From NCBI GenBank assembly GCA_964504645.1, contig CAZDGB010000101.1, positions 1-21,200 on the forward strand: a DNA stretch of 21,200 nt, given 5' to 3'. Position 1 is the stretch's first letter. Each line of letters opens with the position of its first letter. The translations under genes and the position numbers were made by a program. The stretch is from CAZDGB01 sp964504645. Lineage in GTDB: Bacteria > Planctomycetota > Planctomycetia > Planctomycetales > Planctomycetaceae. Shown here piece by piece: positions 7,242 through 16,662 of the stretch. The notes under the pieces are model-generated. The model was not told where the DNA came from, searched no databases, and was given only the letters and a program-made list of their open reading frames with translations.

Positions 7242-8933
7242 ATGCGGACACAGCACTGGCGACCGATGTGGTGGTTTTGCTGGTTCCTGGCAACAGGAAC
7301 GCAAGCACTCTGGGCACAAGGTGATCCGTCAGGTCAGTACTTCCATCCCTATGGCGGAACTCCGGCCTACGGCGATCGGTTCGCGGTGCCGCAGTACTCC
7401 GGCATGCAGGCGGCCGGCTATCCTCCCGGCGGCAACGCGTGGCCCGATGTCTCGGCTTACGGGCCGGACATCGACCGCCACTACATGCACAACGGGTTCT
7501 GGTTCAACAAGGTCATCAGCGGCGATTCGCGGTACTTCGCGACGCTCGAAGGCCTGATCACGTCGACCGGGACCCTGCCGCAATCTCCCATCGGCGCGCC
7601 GGACGTCAACATCGTCACGCCGGAAGTTCTGCTCAACGACGCGCAGCATAACCAGCAGTTCTTTGAGAAGGTCGTGTTGTCGGGCAACGGCACGCCGGAG
7701 CGCGATTTCACCAACACCGGCGCCGGCACGACGAACGACGTTCAAATCTTCCCCACCGCGACCGCCGGCTGGCTCCGCCAGAAGCTCAACTCGGGCGGCA
7801 TCCGGGGCACCTGGGGCTGGTGGAATCCCGATGACAGCGGATTCCAGGTGCAGGGCTGGTGGCAAGACTCCGCGTCGACGAATTACATGGCGTCCGACTT
7901 CCCGCTCATCATCAACCTGAACGAAACGAATCCGTCGCTGCCTTCCTTTCTGACCAACGTCAACTTCCTGGACCACCTGCATCCGTGGTTCGGTCTGGCG
8001 CTGCCCGGTCCGGATCGCGATGGCGACGGCCTCCCCGGCGTCGTCGTGCCCTACGACGTCTACGTCCGGTTCGATCACACGGCAAGCATCTACGGCGGCA
8101 ATCTCGATTGGTACTTCTCGCCGTTCTACGAGAAGGACTACCTCAAGATCCGCGGCGTCGTCGGCGCCCGTTTGCTGCAAGTCAATGAGTTCTTCAGCTT
8201 CCAGGGAGCCGACAGCGGCATGGGCTATACGCTGCAAACCAACCCGGATTTCGACAGCACCGGGACCGGCAGCGGCTCAGGCCAGTCGACGCCCAGCATT
8301 CCGCAGTTGATCATTCAGAGCGTCGATGCGGAATTCGCGTCGCCGTCCCCCTCCGTGGACGGACAGCAGGGCCTGATCTTCTCGCTCTTGCAGTCGCGGA
8401 GCAACGGCACCTTCGCCGGTCCCGAAGCGGGCGTCCGCATCGACGTCGGCGGCGACCGCTTCAAGTTCTGGCTGCAATCCAAATTCGGCCTCCTGGCGTA
8501 CAACTCGCAGCGGAAGATCAACGGCTACAACATCGGCGACCACTTCGACATCCTCTCGCCGACCGCCCCCAACCCGGACGGTTTGCCGCTCGATCCGCAG
8601 GTCGACGGCGTGTCGATCAACCCGACACGCGCCGCGGGCATCCAGGGGACGCAGTTCTACGAGTCGAAAACGAACACGACGGTCTCGCCGATGTTCGAGC
8701 AAGGCGTGTTCGTGCAGGCGCCGCTCTTCAGCTACGTGCCGGTCGTGCGGAAGATCTCCGCGTTCGAGAAGGCCGAGTTCCAACTGGGCTACACGTTCCT
8801 GTTGTTGGGCGGCGTCTACCGCCCGAACGACAGCATCCAGTGGGCTCAGTTCCCGGACTTCCCGACGATCCAGGACCAAAAGTCGCAGTTCTACACCCAG
8901 AACCTGAGCTTGGGCGTGCACTGGAACTACTAA
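7242..8933 (+). CDS. BBP7-family outer-membrane beta-barrel protein
   Basis: The 563-residue product has a signal peptide (WWFCWFLATGTQALWAQ, cleavage near residue 26), then a Gly/Pro/Tyr-rich exported segment. A long region of alternating polar and aromatic strands follows, ending in LSLGVHWNY, the aromatic C-terminus usual for outer-membrane barrels. The family (putative beta-barrel porin 7) is large in planctomycetes; its cargo is unknown. The C-terminal half with FKFWLQSKFGLLAYNSQRKI and VRKISAFEKAEFQLGYTFLL is the most family-like part. Residues near 250-260 contain DRDGDGLPG, a calcium-loop-like Asp-rich motif. The start is supported by GGGGT 7 nt upstream and by the signal peptide. A strong 17-bp hairpin follows the gene, consistent with a single-gene transcript. 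Confidence 0.85.
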   Translation: MRTQHWRPMWWFCWFLATGTQALWAQGDPSGQYFHPYGGTPAYGDRFAVPQYSGMQAAGYPPGGNAWPDVSAYGPDIDRHYMHNGFWFNKVISGDSRYFATLEGLITSTGTLPQSPIGAPDVNIVTPEVLLNDAQHNQQFFEKVVLSGNGTPERDFTNTGAGTTNDVQIFPTATAGWLRQKLNSGGIRGTWGWWNPDDSGFQVQGWWQDSASTNYMASDFPLIINLNETNPSLPSFLTNVNFLDHLHPWFGLALPGPDRDGDGLPGVVVPYDVYVRFDHTASIYGGNLDWYFSPFYEKDYLKIRGVVGARLLQVNEFFSFQGADSGMGYTLQTNPDFDSTGTGSGSGQSTPSIPQLIIQSVDAEFASPSPSVDGQQGLIFSLLQSRSNGTFAGPEAGVRIDVGGDRFKFWLQSKFGLLAYNSQRKINGYNIGDHFDILSPTAPNPDGLPLDPQVDGVSINPTRAAGIQGTQFYESKTNTTVSPMFEQGVFVQAPLFSYVPVVRKISAFEKAEFQLGYTFLLLGGVYRPNDSIQWAQFPDFPTIQDQKSQFYTQNLSLGVHWNY

Positions 8934-8981
8934 CGGGCCAACGCGCTCCGCTCGCGGAGCCTTCGCGTCGCGGCTAATCTC

Positions 8982-9022
8982 CGAGAAACCCGGTTTCCCC
9001 CCCGAGGAAACCGGGTTTCTCG
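8982..9022. terminator. Strong hairpin, probable terminator of the BBP7 gene
   Basis: CGAGAAACCCGGTTTCC (8982-8998) and GGAAACCGGGTTTCTCG (9006-9022) are a perfect 17-bp inverted repeat with a 7-nt loop, 48 bp after the BBP7 stop. Only a short T-rich stretch follows (TCGTTTG), so termination may be partly rho-dependent. The stem is symmetrical enough to act in both directions. Confidence 0.65.
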
Positions 9023-9082
9023 TCGTTTGTGAACTTGCCTTAAACCGCCCAAAACCATCTTTCCGAACCGGATCGACTTCGT

Positions 9083-9088
9083 TACAAT
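9083..9088 (+). promoter_or_regulatory. Possible -10 box (TACAAT) for typA
   Basis: TACAAT in the context CGTTACAATCG resembles the candidate box at 452. No good -35 is seen. It would give a leader of about 160 nt that carries the three-copy repeat. The 324-bp gap 8934-9257 otherwise holds the terminator hairpin and that repeat; I see no further gene in it. Confidence 0.3.
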
Positions 9089-9185
9089 CGTCCATCTCTC
9101 CTTGCGACAGCATCCGCCGGGACAACTGGGACGTTGAGCGCTCCCCGCGACGGCTGTGGCGACCTTGACCGCAGGATTTGACCCC

Positions 9186-9253
9186 GCCCACGGTGTTTTC
9201 CACTTAGCCCACAGTGTTTTTTGTAATCAGCCCCCCAGTGTTTTTCGGTACTA
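9186..9253 (+). repeat. Three-copy 21-24 bp direct repeat abutting the typA start codon
   Basis: Three units follow one another: 9186-9206, 9207-9229 and 9230-9253. Each starts GCCC, continues with a C-rich step to GGTGTTTT or AGTGTTTT, and ends in a TA-containing tail. A fourth GCCC directly precedes the ATG of typA at 9258. No Shine-Dalgarno sequence is present between the repeat and the start codon. Confidence 0.7.
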
Positions 9254-9257
9254 GCCC

Positions 9258-11084
<1,827 letters not shown>

Positions 11085-11101
11085 GGTCCGCTGTGCGGAC
11101 C
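11085..11101. terminator. Hairpin directly after typA
   Basis: GGTCCGC (11085-11091) and GCGGACC (11095-11101) form a perfect 7-bp stem with a TGT loop, starting at the base after the typA stop codon. No immediate T-tract follows, though a T-run lies at 11119-11124. It could be a terminator or one more dispersed palindrome. Confidence 0.45.
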
Positions 11102-11150
11102 TAAAAGACGTAGACTCCTTTTTTCTTGAGTTGCAGACTCACTGCGCTGT

Positions 11151-11217
11151 GTCTTTGCGCGCAAAGCTCTTCCGGTCTCCTCTGCGATCCTTCGCGCCTT
11201 TGCGAGAGAGACTGTTT
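11151..11217. repeat. Degenerate short-period repeat with a 14-bp palindrome
   Basis: CTTTGCGCGCAAAG (11153-11166) is a perfect 14-bp palindrome. It is followed by imperfect units about 9-10 bp apart: TCTGCGATCC, TTCGCGCC, TTTGCGAGAG (11181-11208). From memory, similar runs of cgcaaagg-type units occur between genes in many soil bacteria; that is recollection and was not searched. The rest of 11102-11323 holds no gene I can support. Confidence 0.4.
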
Positions 11218-11323
11218 TCGGATTTGCTTCGAGACCCGTCCCGAAAACTCGAAATCGCTCCGCTCGTCGATTACGATCTCACCTGACGCATCAAATTTCT
11301 GAAATGCGATGGGAACAGACTTC

Positions 11324-14300
11324 ATGAATCGCCTCGCCAGGTGGATGACGTTCGGGTTCGCGGCGGCACTCGGTTCGATGGCGGCCGCGGCGGACAAACC
11401 GTTCGGGCTCGAACAGCGCGTGCCGCTGACCACGTCTCGCGTGCAGGGCCGGCCCGAGCCGCCGCCGCCGTTCAAGCCGGAGCGTCTTTACTCCAAGCTG
11501 CGGTTCAATATGACCGTGAGCCTCGACCGGTTGCCGGGGAGCGAGCGGCTGCTCGTCGGTGAGTTCGCGGGGAAAGTTTTTCTGCTGCCGCAAGACCGCG
11601 ACGCGGAGAAAGCCCATCTCGTCTTCGACATCAACGATATCCTCGCGCAGCTCAACCGCGATAACCCGGAACCGGTGGAACTCGAATCGTTCTACGCGAC
11701 GGCGTTCGATCCCGACTTCGCGACGAACCGCTGGATGTATCTCTTTTACATCGTCCGCAACAAGAGCCGCACGCCGGCGCAGATCCCCAACGGCACGCGG
11801 ATCACGCGGGTGAAACTCAGCGAAGATGATTTGCCGGTCGCGCTGCCGGAGACGGAAGAAGTCCTCATCACATGGCTGCAAGGGGGCCACAACGGCGGCA
11901 GCATCCGCTTCGGGTTGGATAACTGCCTCTACATCTCCACCGGCGACGGCAGCTTCGCGTTTCCGCCCGACACGCTGCGGTCCGGACAGGATCTGGCGAA
12001 CCTGTGCTCGAAGATTCTCCGCATCGACCCGCGCAGGAAGGAGAACGGACGGAATTACGTCATTCCCAAAGATAACCCGTTCGTGAACCTCGACGGCGCC
12101 CGCGGCGAAATCTATGCGTATGGTCTGCGCAATCCGTGGAAGATGAGCATCGACCGGAACACGGGCGACCTGTGGGTCGGCGACGTCGGCTGGGAATTGT
12201 GGGAGCTCGTCTATCACGTCAAGAAGGGGGACAACTTCGGCTGGAGCCTCGTCGAAGGCCCGCAGCCGGTCCATACCGAAGGCAAGATGGGACCGACGCC
12301 CATCGTCCCCGCGACGATGGAAATCCCGCACACCGACGGCGCCTCCATCACCGGCGGCTTCGTCTATCGCGGCAAACAGTTCCCGGAACTCTACGGCCAC
12401 TACATCTTCGGCGACTGGGAAACCCGCCGCGTCTGGAGCGCGAAAATCACCGACGACGGCAAGCTGGAGCCAAAGAAAGACCTGATCGATCCCGTCGTTC
12501 GCATCGTGGACTTCGGCGAAAGCCTCGACGGCGAACTCTATCTGCTCGATCACGATGACGGTTCGATCTACACGCTGGCACATAACGAGGTTCCCGAAGA
12601 TGCCCCGAAATTTCCGACGAGGCTGAGCGACTCGGGTTTGTATCAAGCGTTGCAGAAACATCAAGTCGCGCCGGGCGTGCTGCCGTTTTCGATCAACTCT
12701 GAGCAATGGACCGATGGCGCGCGGGCGGCACGATTCATCGCGTTGCCCGGCGAATCCGCCGTCCGCATCCGGCCGAAGCCGCGGCTCGTTCCCGGTTCGC
12801 AGTTCAGCCGCGCGACCGACTTTCCTAAAGACACCGTGCTGCTAAAAACGCTGTCGATGGACGTCGGCAAGAATTCCGAAACGAAGCGGATCGAAACGCA
12901 GATGCTCCATTTCGACGGCCGCGACTGGCAGGGTTACACCTACGAATGGAATGACGACCAGACTGACGCCACGCTCGTCGATCGCGCCGGTAAGCAACGC
13001 ACGCTGAAAATCCCGGACGGCCAAGGGGGCGAGACCGCTTACACCTGGCGCTTCGCCGCACGGGCGGAATGCATCCGCTGCCACAATCCGTGGTCGGAAT
13101 ACACGCTCGCGTTCAATCTCGCGCAACTCAATCGCGAACACAACTTCGGCAAAGTCACGGACAACCAGATCCGCACCTACAAGCATGTTGGACTGCTGGA
13201 GGACATCACCGACGAAGTCGATCCGAACGATCCGCCGGGGTGGAAGGAGCCGATCAAATCCCCCGAAGAACTGCCGCATTTGGCGCCGCCGTTCGATGAG
13301 ACGGCCGACCTCAACGCCCGGGCGCGGTCGTACCTGCACGCGAACTGCGCCCACTGCCACCGCTTCAACGGCGGCGGGTCGTCGTACATCTACCTGATGC
13401 ACGAACTCTCGTTGCGCGACACCAAGACGCTCGGCCTGCGGCCCACGCAGGGGACGTTCGGCATCCACGAAGCGCAGATCCTCACGCCCGGCGATCCTTA
13501 CCGTTCGGTGCTGTATTTCCGGCTCTCGAAGATCGGACCGGGCCACATGCCGCATCTCGGCTCGAAGACCGTCGACGAGCGCGGCCTGCGGTTGATTCAC
13601 GACTGGATTCGCCAGTTGCCCGTCCGGCTGGAAGACGCCTTGAAGATCGACCGGCTGATCGAGATTCACGAACCCACGGCGCGCGCCAAGGAAGCGAAGG
13701 ACCGGCCGCGCACCGAATGGCTCGCGGCCCGCCGCGTCGCCGCGCAAGCGAAACGCGAGACGCCGAACGACGACGATTTCGCCGCGGCGAGGAAACTGCA
13801 GGACGAAGTCGAAGCGAAAGCCGCCACGGAGCGAGCAGAGGAACGGAAGCGGCTGACCGAGGAACTTCTCTCGACGCCGCCGAAAGCCGTGATGCTGGTC
13901 GATGCGACGCGGCAGAACCGGCTGCCCGCGGAACTTCGGCAACAGGTGCTCGACGCGGCGTTGTCGGCGACGACCGACCCCGCGATTCGTGATTTGTTCG
14001 AGTCGTTCGTGCCGGAAGACCAGCGGACGAAACGTCTGGGCGAATCGGTCAACGCCGCCGAAATCCTGACGCTAAAAGGAACGCTCGACGCCGGCCAAAA
14101 GCTGTTCCACGAATCGACCGTCGTCCAATGCCGGAACTGCCACCGCATCGCGGGGAAGGGAACGGAACTCGGTCCCGATCTCGATTCGATCGGCAAGAAG
14201 TACGACCGGGCCAAGCTGCTGGAGAGCATCTTGCAGCCGTCGCTGCAGATCGATCCGAAGTACAAACTCTGGCTCGTCGAAACGAAAGCGGGCCAGGTTC

Positions 14301-14518
14301 TCGCCGGTCTGATGGTGAAACAGGACGACCAGCAACTCGTGTTGCGCGACGAAAAGAACAAGCTGCACTCGCTGGCGATGAGCGACGTGGAAGAGGTCTT
14401 CCCGCAAACGAAATCGCTGATGCCCGAACTCCTCGTCCGCGACTTCACCGGCCAGCAGTTGGCCGATCTGCTGGAGTATCTGAGTTCGCTTAAAGCCGAG
14501 GAACCGCGCACGAAGTAA
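11324..14518 (+). CDS. Exported sugar-dehydrogenase-like / three-haem cytochrome c fusion protein
   Basis: The 1064-residue product is exported (signal peptide about residues 1-24, ending in AAAA). Domain 1 (about 40-420) is a beta-propeller of the PQQ-dependent glucose/sorbosone dehydrogenase type, with GGHNGGSIRFGLDNCLYIST, GLRNPWKMSID and GDNFGW. A middle region (about 430-700) resembles the HNE_0200/SO2930-type domain (FSINSEQWTDGARAARF) and holds two haem-binding motifs, CIRCH at 583 and CAHCH at 675. A charged helical linker follows (about 775-880). The last domain is the Pirellula/Verrucomicrobium haem-binding type, with CRNCH at 936 and a likely axial Met in SLMP. It probably oxidises a sugar or alcohol and passes electrons through its haems; the substrate is unknown. 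ATG 11324 is chosen over 11309 because a GGGA lies upstream of it and the signal peptide is then compact. Confidence 0.85.
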   Translation: MNRLARWMTFGFAAALGSMAAAADKPFGLEQRVPLTTSRVQGRPEPPPPFKPERLYSKLRFNMTVSLDRLPGSERLLVGEFAGKVFLLPQDRDAEKAHLVFDINDILAQLNRDNPEPVELESFYATAFDPDFATNRWMYLFYIVRNKSRTPAQIPNGTRITRVKLSEDDLPVALPETEEVLITWLQGGHNGGSIRFGLDNCLYISTGDGSFAFPPDTLRSGQDLANLCSKILRIDPRRKENGRNYVIPKDNPFVNLDGARGEIYAYGLRNPWKMSIDRNTGDLWVGDVGWELWELVYHVKKGDNFGWSLVEGPQPVHTEGKMGPTPIVPATMEIPHTDGASITGGFVYRGKQFPELYGHYIFGDWETRRVWSAKITDDGKLEPKKDLIDPVVRIVDFGESLDGELYLLDHDDGSIYTLAHNEVPEDAPKFPTRLSDSGLYQALQKHQVAPGVLPFSINSEQWTDGARAARFIALPGESAVRIRPKPRLVPGSQFSRATDFPKDTVLLKTLSMDVGKNSETKRIETQMLHFDGRDWQGYTYEWNDDQTDATLVDRAGKQRTLKIPDGQGGETAYTWRFAARAECIRCHNPWSEYTLAFNLAQLNREHNFGKVTDNQIRTYKHVGLLEDITDEVDPNDPPGWKEPIKSPEELPHLAPPFDETADLNARARSYLHANCAHCHRFNGGGSSYIYLMHELSLRDTKTLGLRPTQGTFGIHEAQILTPGDPYRSVLYFRLSKIGPGHMPHLGSKTVDERGLRLIHDWIRQLPVRLEDALKIDRLIEIHEPTARAKEAKDRPRTEWLAARRVAAQAKRETPNDDDFAAARKLQDEVEAKAATERAEERKRLTEELLSTPPKAVMLVDATRQNRLPAELRQQVLDAALSATTDPAIRDLFESFVPEDQRTKRLGESVNAAEILTLKGTLDAGQKLFHESTVVQCRNCHRIAGKGTELGPDLDSIGKKYDRAKLLESILQPSLQIDPKYKLWLVETKAGQVLAGLMVKQDDQQLVLRDEKNKLHSLAMSDVEEVFPQTKSLMPELLVRDFTGQQLADLLEYLSSLKAEEPRTK

Positions 14519-14543
14519 GCGGCTGCGAAAGAACTTTGACAAA

Positions 14544-14624
14544 CGGGTGGCACGCCCTGAGTCCGCGAAGGGCGTGGCGAACGGCAGACCATGCCCTTCG
14601 CAAAACCTCAGGGCGTGCCACCCG
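14544..14624. repeat. Nested palindromic element A (perfect 18-bp outer arms)
   Basis: CGGGTGGCACGCCCTGAG (14544-14561) and its exact complement CTCAGGGCGTGCCACCCG (14607-14624) enclose 45 bp. Inside is a second perfect stem, GCGAAGGGC (14565-14573) with GCCCTTCGC (14593-14601). It fills the gap between the multihaem gene and the next gene. Element B at 18671-18767 has the same plan with a different sequence. Confidence 0.75.
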
Positions 14625-14657
14625 CCGTAGACGCTCGGAAGAAATCAGGAGTTCGCC

Positions 14658-15974
14658 ATGCTCAATCGACGCGAATGGATCGCCGCGACCGGGGCGCTAG
14701 CATGGGCCGCGCGGACTGGTCTCGCGACGGAGAAGCCGCGGCTGAAAATCGCCGCGGTCGTCACGGAGTTCAGCTACCGCAGCCATGCGCACGTCATCCT
14801 CGAGAACTTTCTGGAGCCGTACTACTTCAACGGCGAGTTGACCCATTCCGGCATGGACCTGGTGAGCCTCTACTGCGATCAGACGCCCGCCGATCGCGAC
14901 ATGTCCCGCGATGCCGCTAAGAAGTACGGGTTTACGATCTATCCCACGATCGCCGAGGCGCTGCGCTGCGGCGGGTCGGAACTCGCCGTCGACGGCGTCC
15001 TGTCCATCGGCGAGCACGGTAACTATCCCGACAACGACCGCGGCCAGAAGATGTACCCGCGCAAGCGGTTTTTCGACGAGATCGTGAAGGTCTTCCGCGC
15101 CGACGGCCGCGTCGTGCCGCTGTTCAACGACAAGCACCTGTCGTATCGTTGGGATTGGTCCAAGGAAATGGTCGAGACGGCGCACGAACTCAAGATTCCG
15201 TTCCTGGCCGGCAGTTCGGTGCCGCTCGCCCAACGGCGGCCGCCGCTGGAGATTCCCGCCGGCAGCCAGATTAAAGAAGCCGTCGCGATCCATAGCGGGC
15301 CGATGGAGATTTACGACTTCCACGGCCTGGAAGTGCTGCAATCGATGATCGAATCGCGCGCCGGCGGCGAGACGGGCGTGGAAGAGGTCGAACTGCTCGA
15401 AGGAAACGCCGTCTGGAAGGCGGCCGCGGAGGGCCGCTGGGACCGGTCGCTGGCGGAACTCGCCGTGCGCACGGGGTTCGGTAAAGACGTCGGCCCGTTG
15501 GAAGAATTCGTCGAGCCGTCCGACGGCCAGCGGTACGCGCCGCATGCGATTCTGATCCGCTACCGCGACGGCACGCGGGGAACGGTCCTCAAGCTCGGCG
15601 AATTGCATTCCCGCTGGCTGTTCGCCTGCCAACTGGCGAACGAACCGCAGCCATTGGCGACGAGCCTCTACGTCGGTCCGTGGCAGAACCGGAATTTGTT
15701 CAAGGCGCTCTCGCACGCGATTCAAACGTTGATTCGCGAGAAACGCGCCCCGTATCCTGTCGAGCGGACGCACCTCGTGACGGGCATTCTCGCCGCGGCG
15801 ATGGATTCCCGATTCGAGCAGAAACCGCTGGAAACGCCGCAGTTGGAGATCGCCTATGCGCCGCGCGATTTCCGGTCGCTGCGCGAGATGGGCGCGACGT
15901 GGAAGATCATCACGGAAGACCTCCCGCAGCCCAAGGGGATCGACCCCGGCGGGCCGCGGCCGAAGAAGTCGTGA
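14658..15974 (+). CDS. Exported protein of unknown function with Tat-like signal
   Basis: The 438-residue product starts MLNRREWIAATGALAWAART, a twin-arginine-like signal (RREW followed by a weakly hydrophobic stretch), suggesting export folded with a cofactor. The next 130 residues (LKIAAVVTEFSYRSHAHVI; DAAKKYGFTIYPTIAEAL; VDGVLSIGEHGNYP) have the strand-helix pattern of a Rossmann-type fold and faintly resemble Gfo/Idh/MocA oxidoreductases. No clear GxGxxG motif is present. Conserved-looking segments include PLFNDKHLSYRWDW and IPFLAGSSVPLAQRRP. A family of such planctomycete proteins exists to my memory, without known activity. AGGAG 6 nt upstream supports the start. It follows the multihaem protein by 139 bp, largely filled by a palindromic element, so cotranscription is uncertain. 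Confidence 0.75.
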   Translation: MLNRREWIAATGALAWAARTGLATEKPRLKIAAVVTEFSYRSHAHVILENFLEPYYFNGELTHSGMDLVSLYCDQTPADRDMSRDAAKKYGFTIYPTIAEALRCGGSELAVDGVLSIGEHGNYPDNDRGQKMYPRKRFFDEIVKVFRADGRVVPLFNDKHLSYRWDWSKEMVETAHELKIPFLAGSSVPLAQRRPPLEIPAGSQIKEAVAIHSGPMEIYDFHGLEVLQSMIESRAGGETGVEEVELLEGNAVWKAAAEGRWDRSLAELAVRTGFGKDVGPLEEFVEPSDGQRYAPHAILIRYRDGTRGTVLKLGELHSRWLFACQLANEPQPLATSLYVGPWQNRNLFKALSHAIQTLIREKRAPYPVERTHLVTGILAAAMDSRFEQKPLETPQLEIAYAPRDFRSLREMGATWKIITEDLPQPKGIDPGGPRPKKS

Positions 15975-16062
15975 CTGACCCCGCAAGCGTTCAACGGAGC
16001 CGGAGAAAACATGGCGGCGTCCGGAGCCCGGCAGACCGCCCTGGCCCGTCTCCCCGATGGGC

Positions 16063-16196
16063 GATAGACAGAAACGGCCTATCACGCAGTGCTAGCGACA
16101 AACTTGACGGAGTAGGCAGCAACAATGAGACTTACCACGAAGACAGGTCTGCGTGATAGGCTGCAATGTTACCGCCTCCAAGTAATAGGCAGAAAC
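16063..16196. repeat. 13-bp perfect inverted repeat flanked by 13-bp direct repeats, left of the cassette genes
   Basis: GCCTATCACGCAG (16077-16089) and CTGCGTGATAGGC (16149-16161) are perfectly complementary over 13 bp. They are bracketed by direct repeats GATAGACAGAAAC (16063-16075) and AATAGGCAGAAAC (16184-16196), identical at 11 of 13 positions. The 59 bp between the arms hold no gene. The block fills most of the 250-bp gap 15975-16224; it may be a small mobile palindrome or a diverged recombination site. Confidence 0.55.
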
Positions 16197-16224
16197 TTTC
16201 TATAGACAAGTTCGGCCGCGACCT

Positions 16225-16569
16225 ATGGCCACCGTGATTCTTCAACTCGATCCGGCGAGACTCAGCAACCCCGACCTGGACATTCGGTACGCACTGCCCG
16301 ACCTGCTCGTCGAGCGATCTGATGGGCAGCTCAGCGACGACGGTTACGACTACGTGGGCGAGGGTTCGCAACCTCGCCTGCAACTGTACCTGCATGCCGA
16401 CGATGCAGTCGCCGCAATACCCATCGTCATCGAGGTGCTGAAAACCGAACGCGTCTTGGAAAGCGATCTGTCAGAGGTGCCGGTGGCAGTTGAAGATGGC
16501 GAGGAGTTCCGCGTCGTCCACCCGCCCGGGTTTGACGGCGCGTTTCCGCGGCCAAGCAGCGGCAGATAA
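16225..16569 (+). CDS. Hypothetical protein, first cassette gene
   Basis: I do not recognise the family. The 114-residue protein is acidic and soluble, without signal peptide or membrane segment. Its pattern alternates strands and helices: VILQLDP, LYLHADDAVAAIPIVIEVLK, then VPVAVEDGEEFRVVHPP. This suggests a small alpha/beta fold. ATG 16225 lacks a Shine-Dalgarno sequence, as is common for cassette genes. The stop codon TAA (16567-16569) lies inside the R'' core of the attC-like site that follows, the usual arrangement in integron gene cassettes. No GTTRRRY boundary could be found on its left side. Confidence 0.65.
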   Translation: MATVILQLDPARLSNPDLDIRYALPDLLVERSDGQLSDDGYDYVGEGSQPRLQLYLHADDAVAAIPIVIEVLKTERVLESDLSEVPVAVEDGEEFRVVHPPGFDGAFPRPSSGR

Positions 16570-16662
16570 CCCGCCAATGCACCGGACCGGGCCGGCGGTA
16601 TAGTTCTGTCGGTCGAGCGCGGCACCGTGCCGGCCCGGCCGGTGATCGGCCCTACGTTAGCC
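16564..16662 (+). other. attC-like recombination site between two cassette genes
   Basis: The 99-bp site runs from an R''-like core (AGATAAC, 16564-16570) to an R'-like core GTTAGCC (16656-16662). The inner arms ACCGGACCGGGCCGGC (16581-16596) and GCCGGCCCGGCCGGT (16629-16643) pair perfectly over 10 bp, then continue past one unpaired A. Next to them AATGCACCGG faces CCGGTGATC, which leaves one unpaired base, like the extrahelical bases that give attC sites their strand polarity. The loop is 32 nt. The upstream gene stops inside R'' and the next gene starts 12 nt after R'. Both cores depart from consensus (RYYYAAC and GTTRRRY), so activity is uncertain. Confidence 0.7.

Noticed and set aside
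9215..9222. T-run before typA as a terminator
   Set aside because: There is no stem directly before it; it belongs to the three-copy repeat.
11291..12706. A 471-residue open frame on the minus strand
   Set aside because: Antisense to the dehydrogenase propeller, with the repetitive charged composition typical of shadow frames in GC-rich DNA.
12842..13942. A 366-residue open frame on the minus strand
   Set aside because: Antisense to the CXXCH-bearing part of the multihaem gene; the haem motifs fix the plus-strand frame as coding.
14697..16085. A 462-residue open frame on the minus strand
   Set aside because: Antisense to the Tat-type exported protein, which has a good ribosome binding site and signal; no domain is visible in the antisense translation.
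15975..16224. Search for an integrase gene or attI beside the cassettes
   Set aside because: No tyrosine-recombinase frame is visible anywhere in the window and no GTTRRRY core lies left of the first cassette gene, so no attI is claimed.
16587..16638. GC-rich hairpin after the first cassette gene read as a simple terminator
   Set aside because: No T-tract follows, the stop codon and next start sit in core-like sequences at both ends, and the single-base mismatches fit an attC-like site better.
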